Counted from the first letter of the stretch, positions 1-11,745 are shown. The stretch is DNA of 64,000 nucleotides from Streptomyces tanashiensis (GCF_014648895.1 NZ_BMRZ01000003.1:62001-126000); one strand, 5' to 3'. Notes: generated from the sequence alone by a model not told the origin. Program-made: numbers and translations.

Positions 1-328
1 CCAGCGCGGCCCGCATGGGCTGCCAGTCCCAGGTGGAGCTGGACACGAAGTGGTGCAGGCTCTGCTCGGCCGCCGGCCCGCCGATCTGGGCGGCGATGTT
101 ACGGATCGACTTGCGGCCCTGCGCCGTGAGCAGACCGTGCAGATACTGCTCGGCCTTCAGGCGCTGATCGCGGCGCGGGAAGCCGGAGAACAGCGCGGCA
201 CACAGCTCGGCGTAGACGTCCTCGCGCGAATCGGCCGCGCCGCCGGAGGACCTGACGACGCCCAGGGGCACGGCCGGGGACACGGCCCCGGTGGCGGTCC
301 TGCGCTTGGTTGCGACGGATGTACTCAC
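1..328 (-). CDS. IS701-family transposase-like protein, N-terminal part
   Basis: Reading leftward from a GTG at 328 there is an open frame of 109 codons to the window edge. A good ribosome site (CAGGAG) lies just upstream of the GTG. The residues include the stretches GRKSIRNIAAQ and EQSLHHFVSSSTWDW, which I recognise from the N-terminal region of IS701-type transposases of streptomycetes. The catalytic DDE part would lie outside the window, so whether the gene is intact cannot be told. No terminal inverted repeat was identified on the visible side. Confidence 0.65.
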   Translation of the reverse strand, partial: MSTSVATKRRTATGAVSPAVPLGVVRSSGGAADSREDVYAELCAALFSGFPRRDQRLKAEQYLHGLLTAQGRKSIRNIAAQIGGPAAEQSLHHFVSSSTWDWQPMRAAL

Positions 329-749
329 GACACTCCTGCCCGAAGGTTGCGCAGCTCCCTCCCGCTGCTCCACCACCCTCACCCGCCCCCGCCCACCGGG
401 ACGAGGTGTACCCGGCACCCGAATCGGCCGCCGGATGGTGGCCCGGCCACCTCCCGCCGTGTCTCCGCAGGTCAGAGCCGTCTCCGCCACCCCGTCACAG
501 ACCCCTGTCATGGCATCCCGGAATACCCCGGCCCCGCCCCGCCCATACCCCGAGGGGGGATCTGACAGACTCGCCGGCCGGGCTTTGACCCGTCGCACGG
601 AGTGGCCGGACCATCGCAGAGCGAGGCTGCACGGGCCGGACCGCGGTTAATGCCCCAGGCCGGGGACCGCGCCTGTGCGCCTCGCCTTCACCCCGCCACG
701 GGCGCCGCCCCGCGGTCTCCCGCGTGCCCCGCTCTCGTAACCTGGGCGC
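329..749. other. Intergenic region, no gene seen
   Basis: This stretch of about 420 bases holds no convincing frame on either strand. I looked for the conserved fluoride-riboswitch (crcB motif) core ahead of the exporter gene and did not see it. The outer end of the transposon carrying the leftward transposase may lie here, but no terminal repeat was found. Confidence 0.4.
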
Positions 750-1166
750 ATGGGGCTGCGCAAGGAACTGCCGGTCGTCGCGGTGGTCGCCGTCGGCGGC
801 TCCCTCGGCGCGGCCGCGCGCTACGGCGCCGGGCTCGCCTGGCCCACCCCCGACGGAGCCTTCCCCTGGACGGTGTTCACCGTCAACGCGAGCGGCTGCG
901 CGGTGCTCGGCGTCCTCATGGTGCTCCTCACCGAGACCACGACCGCCCCGCACCCGCTGCTGCGGCCCTTCCTCGGCACCGGCTTCTGCGGCGGGTTCAC
1001 CACCTTCTCCACGTACAGCCTCGACACCCAGCGGCTGTTGAGCGCGGGCGACACGGCGCGGGGCCTCCTCTACCTGGGCGGGACCCTGGTCACCGCCCTC
1101 GCCGCCGTGTGGGCGGGGGTCACCGCCGCCCGGCTGCTCGTGAGCGGCCGGGGGAGACACGCGTGA
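750..1166 (+). CDS. crcB: Fluoride efflux channel CrcB/Fluc, first subunit
   Basis: A 138-residue, four-helix membrane protein that expels fluoride ion from the cytoplasm. Visible family marks are the NASGC turn in the second helix and the GGFTTFSTY motif, which lines the double-barrelled channel and carries the conserved Phe/Thr/Ser residues. The length is normal for a single Fluc domain. Its stop overlaps the start of a second crcB gene (GTGA), so the two are translationally coupled; paired genes of this type usually form a heterodimer of two oppositely oriented subunits. The ATG at 750 gives the expected N-terminus. Confidence 0.93.
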   Translation: MGLRKELPVVAVVAVGGSLGAAARYGAGLAWPTPDGAFPWTVFTVNASGCAVLGVLMVLLTETTTAPHPLLRPFLGTGFCGGFTTFSTYSLDTQRLLSAGDTARGLLYLGGTLVTALAAVWAGVTAARLLVSGRGRHA

Positions 1167-1519
1167 ACTGGCTGCTCGTCGTGGCCGGGGCCGCCGTCGG
1201 CGCCCCCCTGCGCTATCTCACCGACCGCGCCGTGCAGGCCCGTCACCACCCGGTCTTCCCCTGGGGGACCTTCGTCGTCAACGTCGCGGGATCGTTCGTC
1301 CTCGGTCTCCTGACCGGCGTCTCCTCCGCGCAGGCGCACCTGCTGCTCGGCACGGGCCTGTGCGGGGCGCTGACGACGTACTCCACCTTCTCGTACGAGA
1401 CGTTCCGGCTGTACGAGAACGGCGCGAAGGGCTACGCGGCCCTGAACGCGGCCGGAAGCCTGGCCGCCGGACTCGGAGCCGTCTGGCTGGGAGTGGAGGC
1501 GGCGGCCGGGCTCCGCTGA
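1163..1519 (+). CDS. crcB: Fluoride efflux channel CrcB/Fluc, second subunit
   Basis: A 118-residue partner of the preceding gene, starting at GTG 1163, which overlaps the upstream stop by four bases. It carries the NVAGSFVLG segment and the GALTTYSTF motif that corresponds to the phenylalanine track of Fluc channels, with four hydrophobic segments. Its N-terminus lacks the charged extension of the first copy, as expected if the two insert with opposite topology. Role: paired fluoride exporter in the cytoplasmic membrane. Confidence 0.92.
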   Translation: MNWLLVVAGAAVGAPLRYLTDRAVQARHHPVFPWGTFVVNVAGSFVLGLLTGVSSAQAHLLLGTGLCGALTTYSTFSYETFRLYENGAKGYAALNAAGSLAAGLGAVWLGVEAAAGLR

Positions 1520-1527
1520 CCTGCGGC

Positions 1528-2445
1528 TCAGGCGGTGATCCAGTCGCTGGTCGCGATCACCGGCTGGACGCCGTCACGGTGGATGGTGCCCTCGATCAGG
1601 CCGTACATCCGGTCCGCCGCGAAGTACACCTCGTTGTCGTTCTTCAGCCCGAACGGCTCCAGGTCCACCAGGAAGTGGTGCTTGTTCGGCAGGTTGAGCC
1701 GGACCTCGTTGACCGTGGAGACGTGGTCCAGGACCCGGTCCGCCATCGCGTGCAGGGTCTGCTGGAGGGAGTAGCTGTACGTCTCCGCGAACGCCTCCAG
1801 CATGTGGCGCCGCACCTTCGCGTACGAGGCGTCCCAGTCGTGCTCCGCGTTCGCCGCGGCCGGGGCCGAGTTCGCCCAGCGGGCGGTCACCTTGGTGGCC
1901 AGGATCCGGTCGTACGCCTCCTGGAGCGTCGTGTACCTGTCCTTGATGAAGCCGTGGAACTCGGAGTTGGTCGAGTTCATCACCGTCAGCTCCTTGAGGC
2001 CCGAGAGGACCTGGAGCCCGGTGTTCTCCGAGTAGGTGATCTGCGCGGTGCGGACCTCCTGCCCCTTGCGCGCGAAGGAGTGCTGCTCCTTGCGCGAGGG
2101 CACCGAGATCCGCTCCCAGGCGTACTCCTCGATCCGGATCTGCGCCTCGTGGATCACCGCCTGGGAGCCGACGAAGTGCTGCGCGAGGAGGATGCCGAAG
2201 GCCTCGGGGGAGTCGACGCCGTGCTCCTTGGCGAAGGCGTAGACCGTGTTCTTGGTGGTGTCGGTCGGCAGGCAGTTGCCGTTGTCGCCGGTCAGATGGA
2301 CGTCGCGGTACTCACCGCGCAGCGCCACCGACACGTTCAGGTCGCGGATCTCGTGCCACGAGCCGTCGTTGCCCTTGCGGGTGACCGTGACGATGCGGTT
2401 CTCGGCCTTGCCGTACTGGTTCTGGGCCAGGACGTGCTTGCTCAT
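1528..2445 (-). CDS. uaz: Urate oxidase (uricase)
   Basis: A 305-residue cofactor-free uricase that oxidises urate to 5-hydroxyisourate in purine breakdown. Marks include the TTKNTVYAFAKEHG block holding the catalytic Thr, the tandem T-fold layout with the second half around FVGSQAVIHEAQIRIEEY, and the C-terminal LPNKHHFLVDLEPFGL segment. The ATG at 2445 follows AGGAG at good spacing; the open frame runs further upstream but the extra residues look non-coding. The usual partners, hydroxyisourate hydrolase and OHCU decarboxylase, are not adjacent. It faces the second crcB gene with 8 bases between the stops. Confidence 0.95.
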   Translation of the reverse strand: MSKHVLAQNQYGKAENRIVTVTRKGNDGSWHEIRDLNVSVALRGEYRDVHLTGDNGNCLPTDTTKNTVYAFAKEHGVDSPEAFGILLAQHFVGSQAVIHEAQIRIEEYAWERISVPSRKEQHSFARKGQEVRTAQITYSENTGLQVLSGLKELTVMNSTNSEFHGFIKDRYTTLQEAYDRILATKVTARWANSAPAAANAEHDWDASYAKVRRHMLEAFAETYSYSLQQTLHAMADRVLDHVSTVNEVRLNLPNKHHFLVDLEPFGLKNDNEVYFAADRMYGLIEGTIHRDGVQPVIATSDWITA

Positions 2446-2790
2446 GTGCTGCTCAGCTCCTGCGGGTACGTGGATACGGATATCCCGTACGCCCGGCGTC
2501 CAGCCCCCTCCGTCGTCCTGGAGGTGCGCTCCCCGCCGTCCGGCCCGTGAACGGCGGACCGCCCCGGGACTGACGAGCATCCCGGTCCGTAGGTTCGGCT
2601 CGAAGATATGTGCGTTCCCGGTGGCTGGCAATGGGGGAGGGCCGCGGGAGCCCGGACGTACGGGAACCGTCAAGACGGACATGGGCGGCGTTAGGGGCAC
2701 GTCAACGGAGGCGGCGAGGTGGCCGAAAGGCGATTTCCTCGTCTCGTCCGAGAATCCGTTCTTCCTTCTTCCTGCATCCGGGAGCTCACG
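2446..2790. promoter_or_regulatory. Divergent control region of uricase and kdp
   Basis: About 345 bases without a gene separate the leftward uricase gene from the rightward kdp operon, so both promoters must lie here. I saw no clear c-di-AMP (ydaO-type) riboswitch core and no obvious KdpE repeat, but a short or degenerate site would be easy to miss by eye. Confidence 0.4.
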
Positions 2791-2874
2791 ATGGCCGACG
2801 TGGCCTTCGTCGTCACCACGATCGCGGTCTTCGCGCTGGTGGCCTTCATCGCCAAGGGGGTGGCCAAGCTGTGA
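2791..2874 (+). CDS. 27-residue single-helix membrane peptide ahead of kdpF
   Basis: ATG 2791 opens a 27-codon frame (MADVAFVVTTIAVFALVAFI...) that is almost wholly one hydrophobic helix ending in KGVAKL. It ends in GTGA, so its stop overlaps the kdpF start. GGGAG lies about 5 bases upstream. Such a peptide could be a second KdpF-like stabiliser of the Kdp complex or a leader controlling kdpF translation; the sequence does not decide. It is too short for ordinary gene finders. Confidence 0.6.
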   Translation: MADVAFVVTTIAVFALVAFIAKGVAKL

Positions 2875-2960
2875 ACGCCGAGAACATCGTCGGTCTGATC
2901 GTGGCCGTCGCCCTGCTGGGCTATCTCGTCCTCGCCCTCGTCAAGCCGGAGAGGTTCTGA
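2871..2960 (+). CDS. kdpF: KdpF, small subunit of the potassium-transporting ATPase
   Basis: GTG 2871 starts a 29-residue one-helix protein (MNAENIVGLIVAVALLGYLV...) ending KPERF, the usual KdpF form. KdpF packs against KdpA and stabilises the KdpFABC complex. It overlaps the preceding mini-ORF by four bases and is followed 4 bases later by kdpA. Confidence 0.88.
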   Translation: MNAENIVGLIVAVALLGYLVLALVKPERF

Positions 2961-2964
2961 GCAC

Positions 2965-4625
2965 GTGAGTCCCGTTCTCGCTGGAGTCCTCCAGCTTCTG
3001 GCGCTGATCGTCGCTCTGGGTCTGTCGTACCGGCCGCTGGGTGACCACATGGCGAAGGTGTACTCCTCGGAGAAGCACCTGCGGCCGGAGAAGTGGATCT
3101 ACCAGGCGATCGGTGCGAACCCGAGCGTGGAGATGCGCTGGCCGGCCTATCTGCGGGGGGTGCTGGCCTTCTCCGCGGTGAGTGTTCTCTTTCTCTACCT
3201 GTTGCAGCGCGTGCAGGGCTCGCTTCCCGGCTCGCTCGGGTTCGTGTCGATCGACCCGGACCAGGCCTTCAACACGGCCGCTTCCTTCGTGGCGAACACG
3301 AACTGGCAGTCGTACTACGGCGAGCAGGCGATGGGTCATGTCGTGCAGACCGGTGGTCTGGCGGTGCAGAACTTCGTGTCGGCGGCCGTCGGCATCGCGG
3401 TCGCGGTGGCTCTCGTCCGGGGCTTCGCCCGGTCGCGTACGGGTGAGCTGGGCAACTTCTGGGCCGACCTGGTCCGGGGCACGGTCCGCATCCTGCTCCC
3501 GATCTCGGTGATCGGTGCGCTGGTGCTGGTGGCGTGCGGTGCGATCCAGAACTTCTCCGGGATCCACGAGGTCGGCCAGTTCACCGGTGGCAGCCAGCAG
3601 TGGAACGGTGGTGCGGTGGCCTCGCAGGAGGTCATCAAGGAGCTGGGTACGAACGGCGGCGGTTACTTCAACGCCAATTCGTCCCACCCCTTCGAGAACC
3701 CCAACGGGCTCTCCAACCTCTTCGAGATCTACCTGATCCTGGTGATCCCGTTCGCGCTGACGCGGACGTTCGGCCGGATGGTCGGCTCGCTCAGGCAGGG
3801 TTACGCGATCCTGGGCACGATGGCCGCGATCTGGGTGGGGTTCACGGCGCTGATGATGTGGACCGAGTTCGCGCACAACGGCCCGGCGTTCGACCTGGCC
3901 GGCGGCGCGATGGAGGGCAAGGAGACCCGGTTCGGGATCGGCGGCTCCTCGCTCTTCGCCGTGGCCACGACGCTCACGTCGACGGGTGCGGTGAACTCCT
4001 TCCACTCCTCGTACACCGGTTTCGGCGGCGGGATCACGATGCTGGGCATGCAGCTCGGCGAGATCGCGCCCGGCGGTGTCGGCTCCGGCCTCTACGGCAT
4101 GCTGATCATGGCGATCATCGCGGTGTTCATCGCCGGTCTGATGGTCGGCCGCACCCCGGAGTACCTGGGCAAGAAGATCGGCACCCGCGAGATCAAGTTC
4201 GCCGCCCTCTACATCCTCATCACCCCCGCGCTGGTGCTGTGCTTCACGGCGGCCTCGTTCGTCCTGGACACCCCGCAGCACTCGATGACCAACTCCGGCG
4301 CGCACGGTTTCTCCGAGATCCTCTACGCGTACACGTCGGGGGCGAACAACAACGGTTCGGCGTTCGCGGGTCTGAACGCGGACACGCAGTGGTTCAACAC
4401 CACGATCGGTATCGCGATGCTGCTGGGCCGGTTCCTGCCGATGGTGTTCGTCCTCGCGCTGGCGGGTTCGCTGGCGGAGCAGACGCCGGTGCCGGAGACG
4501 GCGGGCACGCTGCGGACGGAGAAGCCGCTGTTCACGGGCCTGCTGGTCGGCACGATCCTGATCATCACCGGTCTCACCTACTTCCCGGCCCTCGCCCTGG
4601 GACCGCTCGCCGAAGGACTCGCAGC

Positions 4626-4629
<4 letters not shown>
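2965..4629 (+). CDS. kdpA: KdpA, potassium-binding channel-like subunit
   Basis: A 554-residue polytopic membrane protein of normal KdpA length, binding and translocating K+ in the high-affinity KdpFABC pump. Selectivity-filter-like stretches are visible: [11 protein letters not shown] in the first repeat, [18 protein letters not shown] in the second, [10 protein letters not shown] in the third and [11 protein letters not shown] in the fourth. It starts at GTG 2965 and overlaps kdpB by ATGA. Confidence 0.97.
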
Positions 4630-6731
<2,102 letters not shown>

Positions 6732-6732
6732 C

Positions 6733-7383
6733 ATGAACAACTCGGTAGGAAACACCGGCCGTGTGCTCTGGGCGGGCCTGCGCGCCCTCCTCGTCCTCAC
6801 CGTGATCTGCGGCGTCCTCTACCCCCTCGCCGTCACCGGCATCGCCCAGGTGGCGTTCCCCGGCAAGGCGAACGGCTCCGAGATCAAGGACGGGAGCGGG
6901 AAGGTCGTCGGCTCCGAGCTCGTCGGCCAGACCTACCTGGCCGGCGACAAGCCGGACCGGAAGTGGTTCCAGCCCCGCCCCTCCAACGGCCTGGGCGCCA
7001 ACAGCGTCAACACCCGGTACAAGCTGATCCTCTCCGGCGCCACCAACCGCTCCGGTGACAACGAGGACCTGATCGCCTGGGTCAAGGACGCCAAGGCGGC
7101 GGTGGTGAAGGACAACTCCGTGAAGGGCTACACGGTCGAGCCCTCCGACGTCCCCGCCGACGCCGTCACCTCCTCCGGCTCCGGCCTCGACCCGCACATC
7201 TCCCCGGAGTACGCGAAGATCCAGATCCACCGCGTCGCCGAGAGGAACCACCTCACCGTCGCCCAGGTCGACAAGCTCGTCGCCGACCACACCGACGACC
7301 GCATCCTCGGCTTCATCGGCGAACCCCGCGTCAACGTCCTCCGGCTCAACCTCGCGCTGCGGGCACTGACGGAGCGTCAGTAG
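6733..7383 (+). CDS. kdpC: KdpC, potassium-transporting ATPase subunit C
   Basis: A 216-residue subunit with one N-terminal membrane helix (about residues 11-35) and an extracytoplasmic domain. It has the family segments KWFQPRPS and SGLDPHISPEYA. It starts at ATG 6733, one base after the kdpB stop. Its end overlaps the end of the convergent winged-helix gene by seven bases, so there is no room for a terminator between them. Confidence 0.96.
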   Translation: MNNSVGNTGRVLWAGLRALLVLTVICGVLYPLAVTGIAQVAFPGKANGSEIKDGSGKVVGSELVGQTYLAGDKPDRKWFQPRPSNGLGANSVNTRYKLILSGATNRSGDNEDLIAWVKDAKAAVVKDNSVKGYTVEPSDVPADAVTSSGSGLDPHISPEYAKIQIHRVAERNHLTVAQVDKLVADHTDDRILGFIGEPRVNVLRLNLALRALTERQ

Positions 7384-8522
7384 GCCAGAACCCGGGACTC
7401 GACCGTCGGCAGCCCCTTGACCCACCAGTGGTCGTAGCGGCGGTAGACGTGCGGGTCCCGGGCCGCGAGGAGCCGTCCGAGCGACGCGGCCTCGGCCTCC
7501 AGGGCCTCCCAGGCGGCGGCGGGCAGCGGGTGGAAGGCCGAGGCCTCGATCCCGCCGTCGACCGGCCGCCAGACCCCGGCCACGTATCCGTCGACGAGGA
7601 GCGTCGGGAGCGTGTCCCCGTTCACGCGGATGACGTGCTTGCGGTACGCGGGAGGGATGATCCGGCTGCGGTCCGCGTAGGCGAGGAGGACGCTGTCCCA
7701 CATCGCCATCAGCCGGGGCGGCGCCGGGACGTCCTCCTCGGGCCGAGGCGCCCCCGGTACGTCGTACAGCACCGTGCCGTCGTCCCCCTCCAGGCGGTCG
7801 AGACCGTCCTCCAGGGTCTTCACCGCCTCCCGGACCAGGCGGCGCGGGGCCGTCGTGAACTGCGCCATGTCCGGTACGGACGCGGGCCCGAAGCCCTCCA
7901 GGTAGCGCCGGAGCAGCGCGGCCAGACCGGCGGCGGACGCCTCCGGGTCGCCGAGCACCGGCCGTTCGCTCGCCGTGACGAAGGACTGCGCGGTCCCGAA
8001 CGACCACGGCAGGCCCGTCGGCGCGTGCCACAGCGGCGCGTACTGCCGCACCATCCGCCAGACGACGGCCTCCACCGGCCCGCCCCGGCCCTTCTCGATG
8101 TGCTCGCGCAGCTCGGCCCCGGTCCGCGCGCTCCCGGCGTACGCGAGGAGGCCGGGCAGCAGCGCGTCGGCGTCGGCGGCCGTGAACCCCGCCGCCGTGA
8201 ACCGCGGATCGTGCAGCCGCGAACCGCGCAGCGTCGGCTCCATGCCCTCCCGGAAGGCCCGGTAGTCCTCGGCGTGCACCAGGTGCAGCGTGAGCCGCAT
8301 CAGCGTCGACCTGACCAACTCGTACCCGCTCACCGCCCCGTCGAGGTGCTCCGGGTCGAAGCCGGCGACCCGGTTCCACAGCGCCACGTAGGGCGAGCCG
8401 GGGTGCTGCGCCTGGAGGCCCACCACCCGTCGCACCGCGTCCGCGACACCGAGCGGCGCCCGCTCCAGGAGCAACTGGCGTTGGAGAGTGGACCGGTTGA
8501 GGGCGCGCGCGGTGAGGACCAT
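7377..8522 (-). CDS. Winged-helix DNA-binding domain protein (HTH_42 / YcaQ-like)
   Basis: A 381-residue protein starting at ATG 8522 (MVLTARALNRSTLQRQLLLE...). The segments VVGLQAQHPGSPYVALWNR, DHWWVKG and the C-terminal layout match the winged-helix HTH_42 family, which contains the DNA glycosylases AlkZ/YcaQ that open interstrand crosslinks. I did not find the catalytic QxQ/QxD motif in a clear form (LQAQ at the N-terminus is the best candidate), so glycosylase activity is inference. It is divergent from the DUF2079 gene with 52 bases between starts. An upstream extension of 200 codons is rejected because it runs antisense to that gene. Confidence 0.8.
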   Translation of the reverse strand: MVLTARALNRSTLQRQLLLERAPLGVADAVRRVVGLQAQHPGSPYVALWNRVAGFDPEHLDGAVSGYELVRSTLMRLTLHLVHAEDYRAFREGMEPTLRGSRLHDPRFTAAGFTAADADALLPGLLAYAGSARTGAELREHIEKGRGGPVEAVVWRMVRQYAPLWHAPTGLPWSFGTAQSFVTASERPVLGDPEASAAGLAALLRRYLEGFGPASVPDMAQFTTAPRRLVREAVKTLEDGLDRLEGDDGTVLYDVPGAPRPEEDVPAPPRLMAMWDSVLLAYADRSRIIPPAYRKHVIRVNGDTLPTLLVDGYVAGVWRPVDGGIEASAFHPLPAAAWEALEAEAASLGRLLAARDPHVYRRYDHWWVKGLPTVESRVLAY

Positions 8523-8574
8523 GCCGCGATTCTGCCTCCCGTCCCGCGCGGACACGCACCGTAGGGTCGTGGCC

Positions 8575-10215
8575 ATGGGGAATGCGCCGCCACACATATC
8601 GACCCGCCCGCCCGGCGAGGAGACCGGCCGTGTGCCGAGCCCGCGCCCGTCGGGGGAGCGGGACACGGCGGCGGTCTCCGGGGCGCCGGGCGCGAGGGAC
8701 CGGCACCGGGGCATCGGCCTCACCGCCCTCTGCTTCCTCGTCTGCGCCGCACTCGGCCTGCAGTCCTGGACGGCCCTGCGGGCCACGGGCTTCGACCTCG
8801 GCATCTTCGACCAGGCCGTGCGGGCGTACGCGCACTTCGAACTGCCGAGGTCGCCGATCAAGAACGTCCACCACGAGTTCCCGCCCGGCTTCTCGCTCCT
8901 CGGCGACCACTTCACGCCCGCGCTCGCCCTCCTCGCACCGCTGTACTGGCTGTGGGACGACCCGAGGACGCTGATCCTCGCGCAGGCCGCGCTGTTCGCG
9001 GCGGGCGTGCCGGTGGTCCGCCGCATCGCCCGGCACGCCTTCGCGGACGCGGCTCCGCTCGTCGCGCGCCGGGCCGCCGACCTCGGCGGACTGGTGTACG
9101 CGCTCGGCTGGCCGCTCCTCAACTCCGCCTACAACGGCTTCCACGAGGCCGCGTTCGCGGTGCCGTTCACCCTCCTCATGCTGGAGCGGGGAATGGCCCA
9201 CCGGTACGGCGCCACCGCCTTCTGGGCGGCCCTGCTGTGCACGGCCAAGGAGGACATGGGCCTCGTCGTCGGCGCGTACGGCCTCGTCCTCGCGGTCCGC
9301 GCCCACCGCGCCGGCCACCGGACGGGCCGCGCCACGGGCGCCGTACTCGCCCTCGCCGGGCCGCTGCTGTCCGCCCTCGTGATCACCTGGTTCCTGCCGG
9401 CGATGGGCGGACCCGAGGGCTACTACTGGTCGTACGGGAGCCTCGGCGCCGACCCGGCAGACGCCCTGGCCCACGTCCTCACCGCTCCCTGGGTACTGCT
9501 CCAGGCCGCCGTGACCCCCTTCGTCAAGGTCGCCATGGTGGCCTGGATCCTCGGCACCCTCGCGCTGCTCCCGCTCGGCTCCCCGACCTTCCTGCTCGCC
9601 GTCCCCCTCCTCGCGGAACGCGTCCTCTCCGACAACCCCAACCACTGGCCGGTGATCAACCACTACGACGCCTTCCTGTGGCCGATCCTGCTCACCGCGG
9701 CCCTGGAGACGCTGGCGAGGCTGCACGCGCGCCGTGGAATCCGCCCCTGGGCGGTCACCGCGGTCGCCCTCTCCTCCGCGGCGGCCGTCGTCCTCGGCCT
9801 CGGACTCCTCGTCCGCCCGGACTTCTGGCGGCCCTCCCCGGACAAGCGCCCCCTCGCCACGGCCGCCGCCCTCATCCCCGACGGCGCCACGGTGGAGGCC
9901 GACAACACCGTCGCGCCCCGCCTGACCGCCCGTACGGACGTGGTCATCGCCGACCGCACCCCACGCGGCGCCGACTGGGTCCTCCTCCGGGTGAACGACC
10001 GCACCTTCCCCTTCGCCTCCACCGAGGAACAGCGACAGCGCGTCGCACTCCTCCTCGCCCACGGCTACACGAAGGTCTGGCACCGGGACGGCACGGTCCT
10101 CCTCCACCGCACCACCCCCACCCCCGTCCCCGGCGCGCACCGCCCGGGCCCGGACAGCACCCCGGTCAGGGAGGCCGTCCCGGACGACGTGGGCGCGAAC
10201 CTGCTGCTCCGGTGA
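8575..10215 (+). CDS. DUF2079 multi-pass membrane protein
   Basis: A 546-residue protein with a charged N-terminal tail of about 45 residues followed by about ten hydrophobic segments and a soluble C-terminal domain. The block TGFDLGIFDQAVRAYAHFEL and the NVHHEFPPGFSLLGDHF stretch are characteristic of DUF2079, a family resembling GT-C glycosyltransferases; the substrate is unknown. ATG 8575 is preceded by TAGGGT close to the start with no clear Shine-Dalgarno sequence, so the mRNA may be leaderless. Confidence 0.82.
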   Translation: MGNAPPHISTRPPGEETGRVPSPRPSGERDTAAVSGAPGARDRHRGIGLTALCFLVCAALGLQSWTALRATGFDLGIFDQAVRAYAHFELPRSPIKNVHHEFPPGFSLLGDHFTPALALLAPLYWLWDDPRTLILAQAALFAAGVPVVRRIARHAFADAAPLVARRAADLGGLVYALGWPLLNSAYNGFHEAAFAVPFTLLMLERGMAHRYGATAFWAALLCTAKEDMGLVVGAYGLVLAVRAHRAGHRTGRATGAVLALAGPLLSALVITWFLPAMGGPEGYYWSYGSLGADPADALAHVLTAPWVLLQAAVTPFVKVAMVAWILGTLALLPLGSPTFLLAVPLLAERVLSDNPNHWPVINHYDAFLWPILLTAALETLARLHARRGIRPWAVTAVALSSAAAVVLGLGLLVRPDFWRPSPDKRPLATAAALIPDGATVEADNTVAPRLTARTDVVIADRTPRGADWVLLRVNDRTFPFASTEEQRQRVALLLAHGYTKVWHRDGTVLLHRTTPTPVPGAHRPGPDSTPVREAVPDDVGANLLLR

Positions 10216-10404
10216 GGCCCCTCGCCCCCCGTCCCGCGCGGTCCCCGGCGCCCGGCAGGCCTTGTCCGGTTCCCGACGCCGCCGGACCGCGCGTTCACCC
10301 AGGGCTCGCCCCGATGTCGCGGACGCGTCGCCCCGTGTTGCGCGAAGGACCGGACCATGAGGCCGCCCTCACCGGCGACTTTCCATGTCCTCCAGGGAGT
10401 TCAG

Positions 10405-11745
10405 ATGAATCCGCGCCTCCTGCGCCGGCCCGCCCTCCTCGTCCTGCCGCTGTCCGCCGCGCTCGCGTGCTCGGTCGTCGTGGGCACGGCCGACGCCACC
10501 CCGGCGCACCACGGCGGCCCCGCCGCCCGGGTCGTCTCCACCTCGACCCTGCCCGACATCCCGCTGGCCGCCTTCAGCAACGCCCTGCTGCCGGGCAGCG
10601 TCGCCGACGACCGGGGCGTCGACCTCGGCGGCATCGGCAGCGACCTCTACCCGGCCGGGCGGCGCGGCGAGTACTGGACCGTCACCGACCGGGGCCCCAA
10701 CGGCCAGATCGCCGTCGGCAAGGACAAGCGGCGCACCTTCCCCGTGCCCGGCTTCGACCCGGCCATCGTGAAGATCCGCGCCGTCGGCGGCCGGATCCAG
10801 GTCCTGAAGTCCCTCCCGCTCACGACCGCCTCCGGCGCCCCCGTGACCGGCCTGCCGAACCAGCCCGGCCGCGACGAGGCCCCTTACACCTACGACGCCT
10901 CCACCCCGCTCGCGTACGACCCGAACGGCCTGGACACCGAGGGCCTCGTCCGGGCCGAGGACGGCAGCTTCTGGCTCGTCGACGAGTACGGCCCCTCGCT
11001 CGTGCACGTCTCCGCCGAGGGCCGGGTCCTCGCCCGCCACGTGCCCCGGGGCCTCGGCCTGACCGGAACCGGCTACCCGGTCGTCGAGTCGCTGCCGTCG
11101 ATCTTCCTCCAGCGCAAGACCAACCGCGGCTTCGAGGGCCTCGCGCTGCTGCCCGGCGGCGACCTCGTCCTCGGCCTGCAGAGCCCGCTGCTCAACCCCG
11201 ACAAGGTCTCCGGGGAGAACTCCCGCACCACCCGGCTGCTGCGCTTCTCGCCCCGCGAGAACCGGGTCACCGCCGAGTACGCCTACCGCTTCGACGCCGT
11301 CGACGTCGTCGAGCCCGGCCAGACCAAGACCTCCGAGCTGAAGCTCTCCGCGCTCGTCGCCGTCGGCGGCGACCGCCTCCTCGTGCAGGAGCGCACCGAC
11401 AAGGCCGCCCGCCTCTACGAGGTCCGCCTCCGCCGCGGCTCCGACATCCTCGGCACCACCTGGGACACCGCCGCCGGACCCACCCTGGAGCAGCTCGACG
11501 ACGCGGCCGCCGCCGAGGTGCCGGTGCTCGGCAAGCGGCTCGTGATCGACCTCAACACGGTCGAGGGCGTCCCCGGGAAGATCGAGGGCGTCGCCCTCGA
11601 AGGCTCCTCGACGCTCGTCCTGCTCAACGACAACGACTTCGGGATGACGGACGGCCCCGAGGCCTTCGACGCGAACGGGCGGCTCGTCGACAGCGACGTG
11701 GACACCACCCTCGTCCGGGTCCGGCTCGGCCGCCCCGTCCGCTGA
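10405..11745 (+). CDS. Secreted esterase-like/phytase-like beta-propeller protein
   Basis: A 446-residue exported protein. ATG 10405 follows AGGGAG and begins a signal peptide (MNPRLLRRPALLVLPLSAAL..., cleavage near ADA-TP). The mature part has the pattern of the phytase-like esterase family: ADDRGVDLGGIGSDLY, YWTVTDRGPNGQI, DTEGLVRAEDGSFWLVDEYGPS and LLNDNDFGMT. These are propeller blades with acidic, metal-binding turns. The true substrate is not known; phosphate scavenging is possible. It converges on the siderophore synthetase with 28 bases between. Confidence 0.85.
   Translation: MNPRLLRRPALLVLPLSAALACSVVVGTADATPAHHGGPAARVVSTSTLPDIPLAAFSNALLPGSVADDRGVDLGGIGSDLYPAGRRGEYWTVTDRGPNGQIAVGKDKRRTFPVPGFDPAIVKIRAVGGRIQVLKSLPLTTASGAPVTGLPNQPGRDEAPYTYDASTPLAYDPNGLDTEGLVRAEDGSFWLVDEYGPSLVHVSAEGRVLARHVPRGLGLTGTGYPVVESLPSIFLQRKTNRGFEGLALLPGGDLVLGLQSPLLNPDKVSGENSRTTRLLRFSPRENRVTAEYAYRFDAVDVVEPGQTKTSELKLSALVAVGGDRLLVQERTDKAARLYEVRLRRGSDILGTTWDTAAGPTLEQLDDAAAAEVPVLGKRLVIDLNTVEGVPGKIEGVALEGSSTLVLLNDNDFGMTDGPEAFDANGRLVDSDVDTTLVRVRLGRPVR

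Noticed and set aside
569..749. Fluoride riboswitch upstream of the crcB pair
   Set aside because: The conserved motif core was not found by eye; a covariance search would settle it.
2446..2790. c-di-AMP (ydaO) riboswitch ahead of kdp
   Set aside because: No convincing core elements or fold were recognised; a covariance search would decide.
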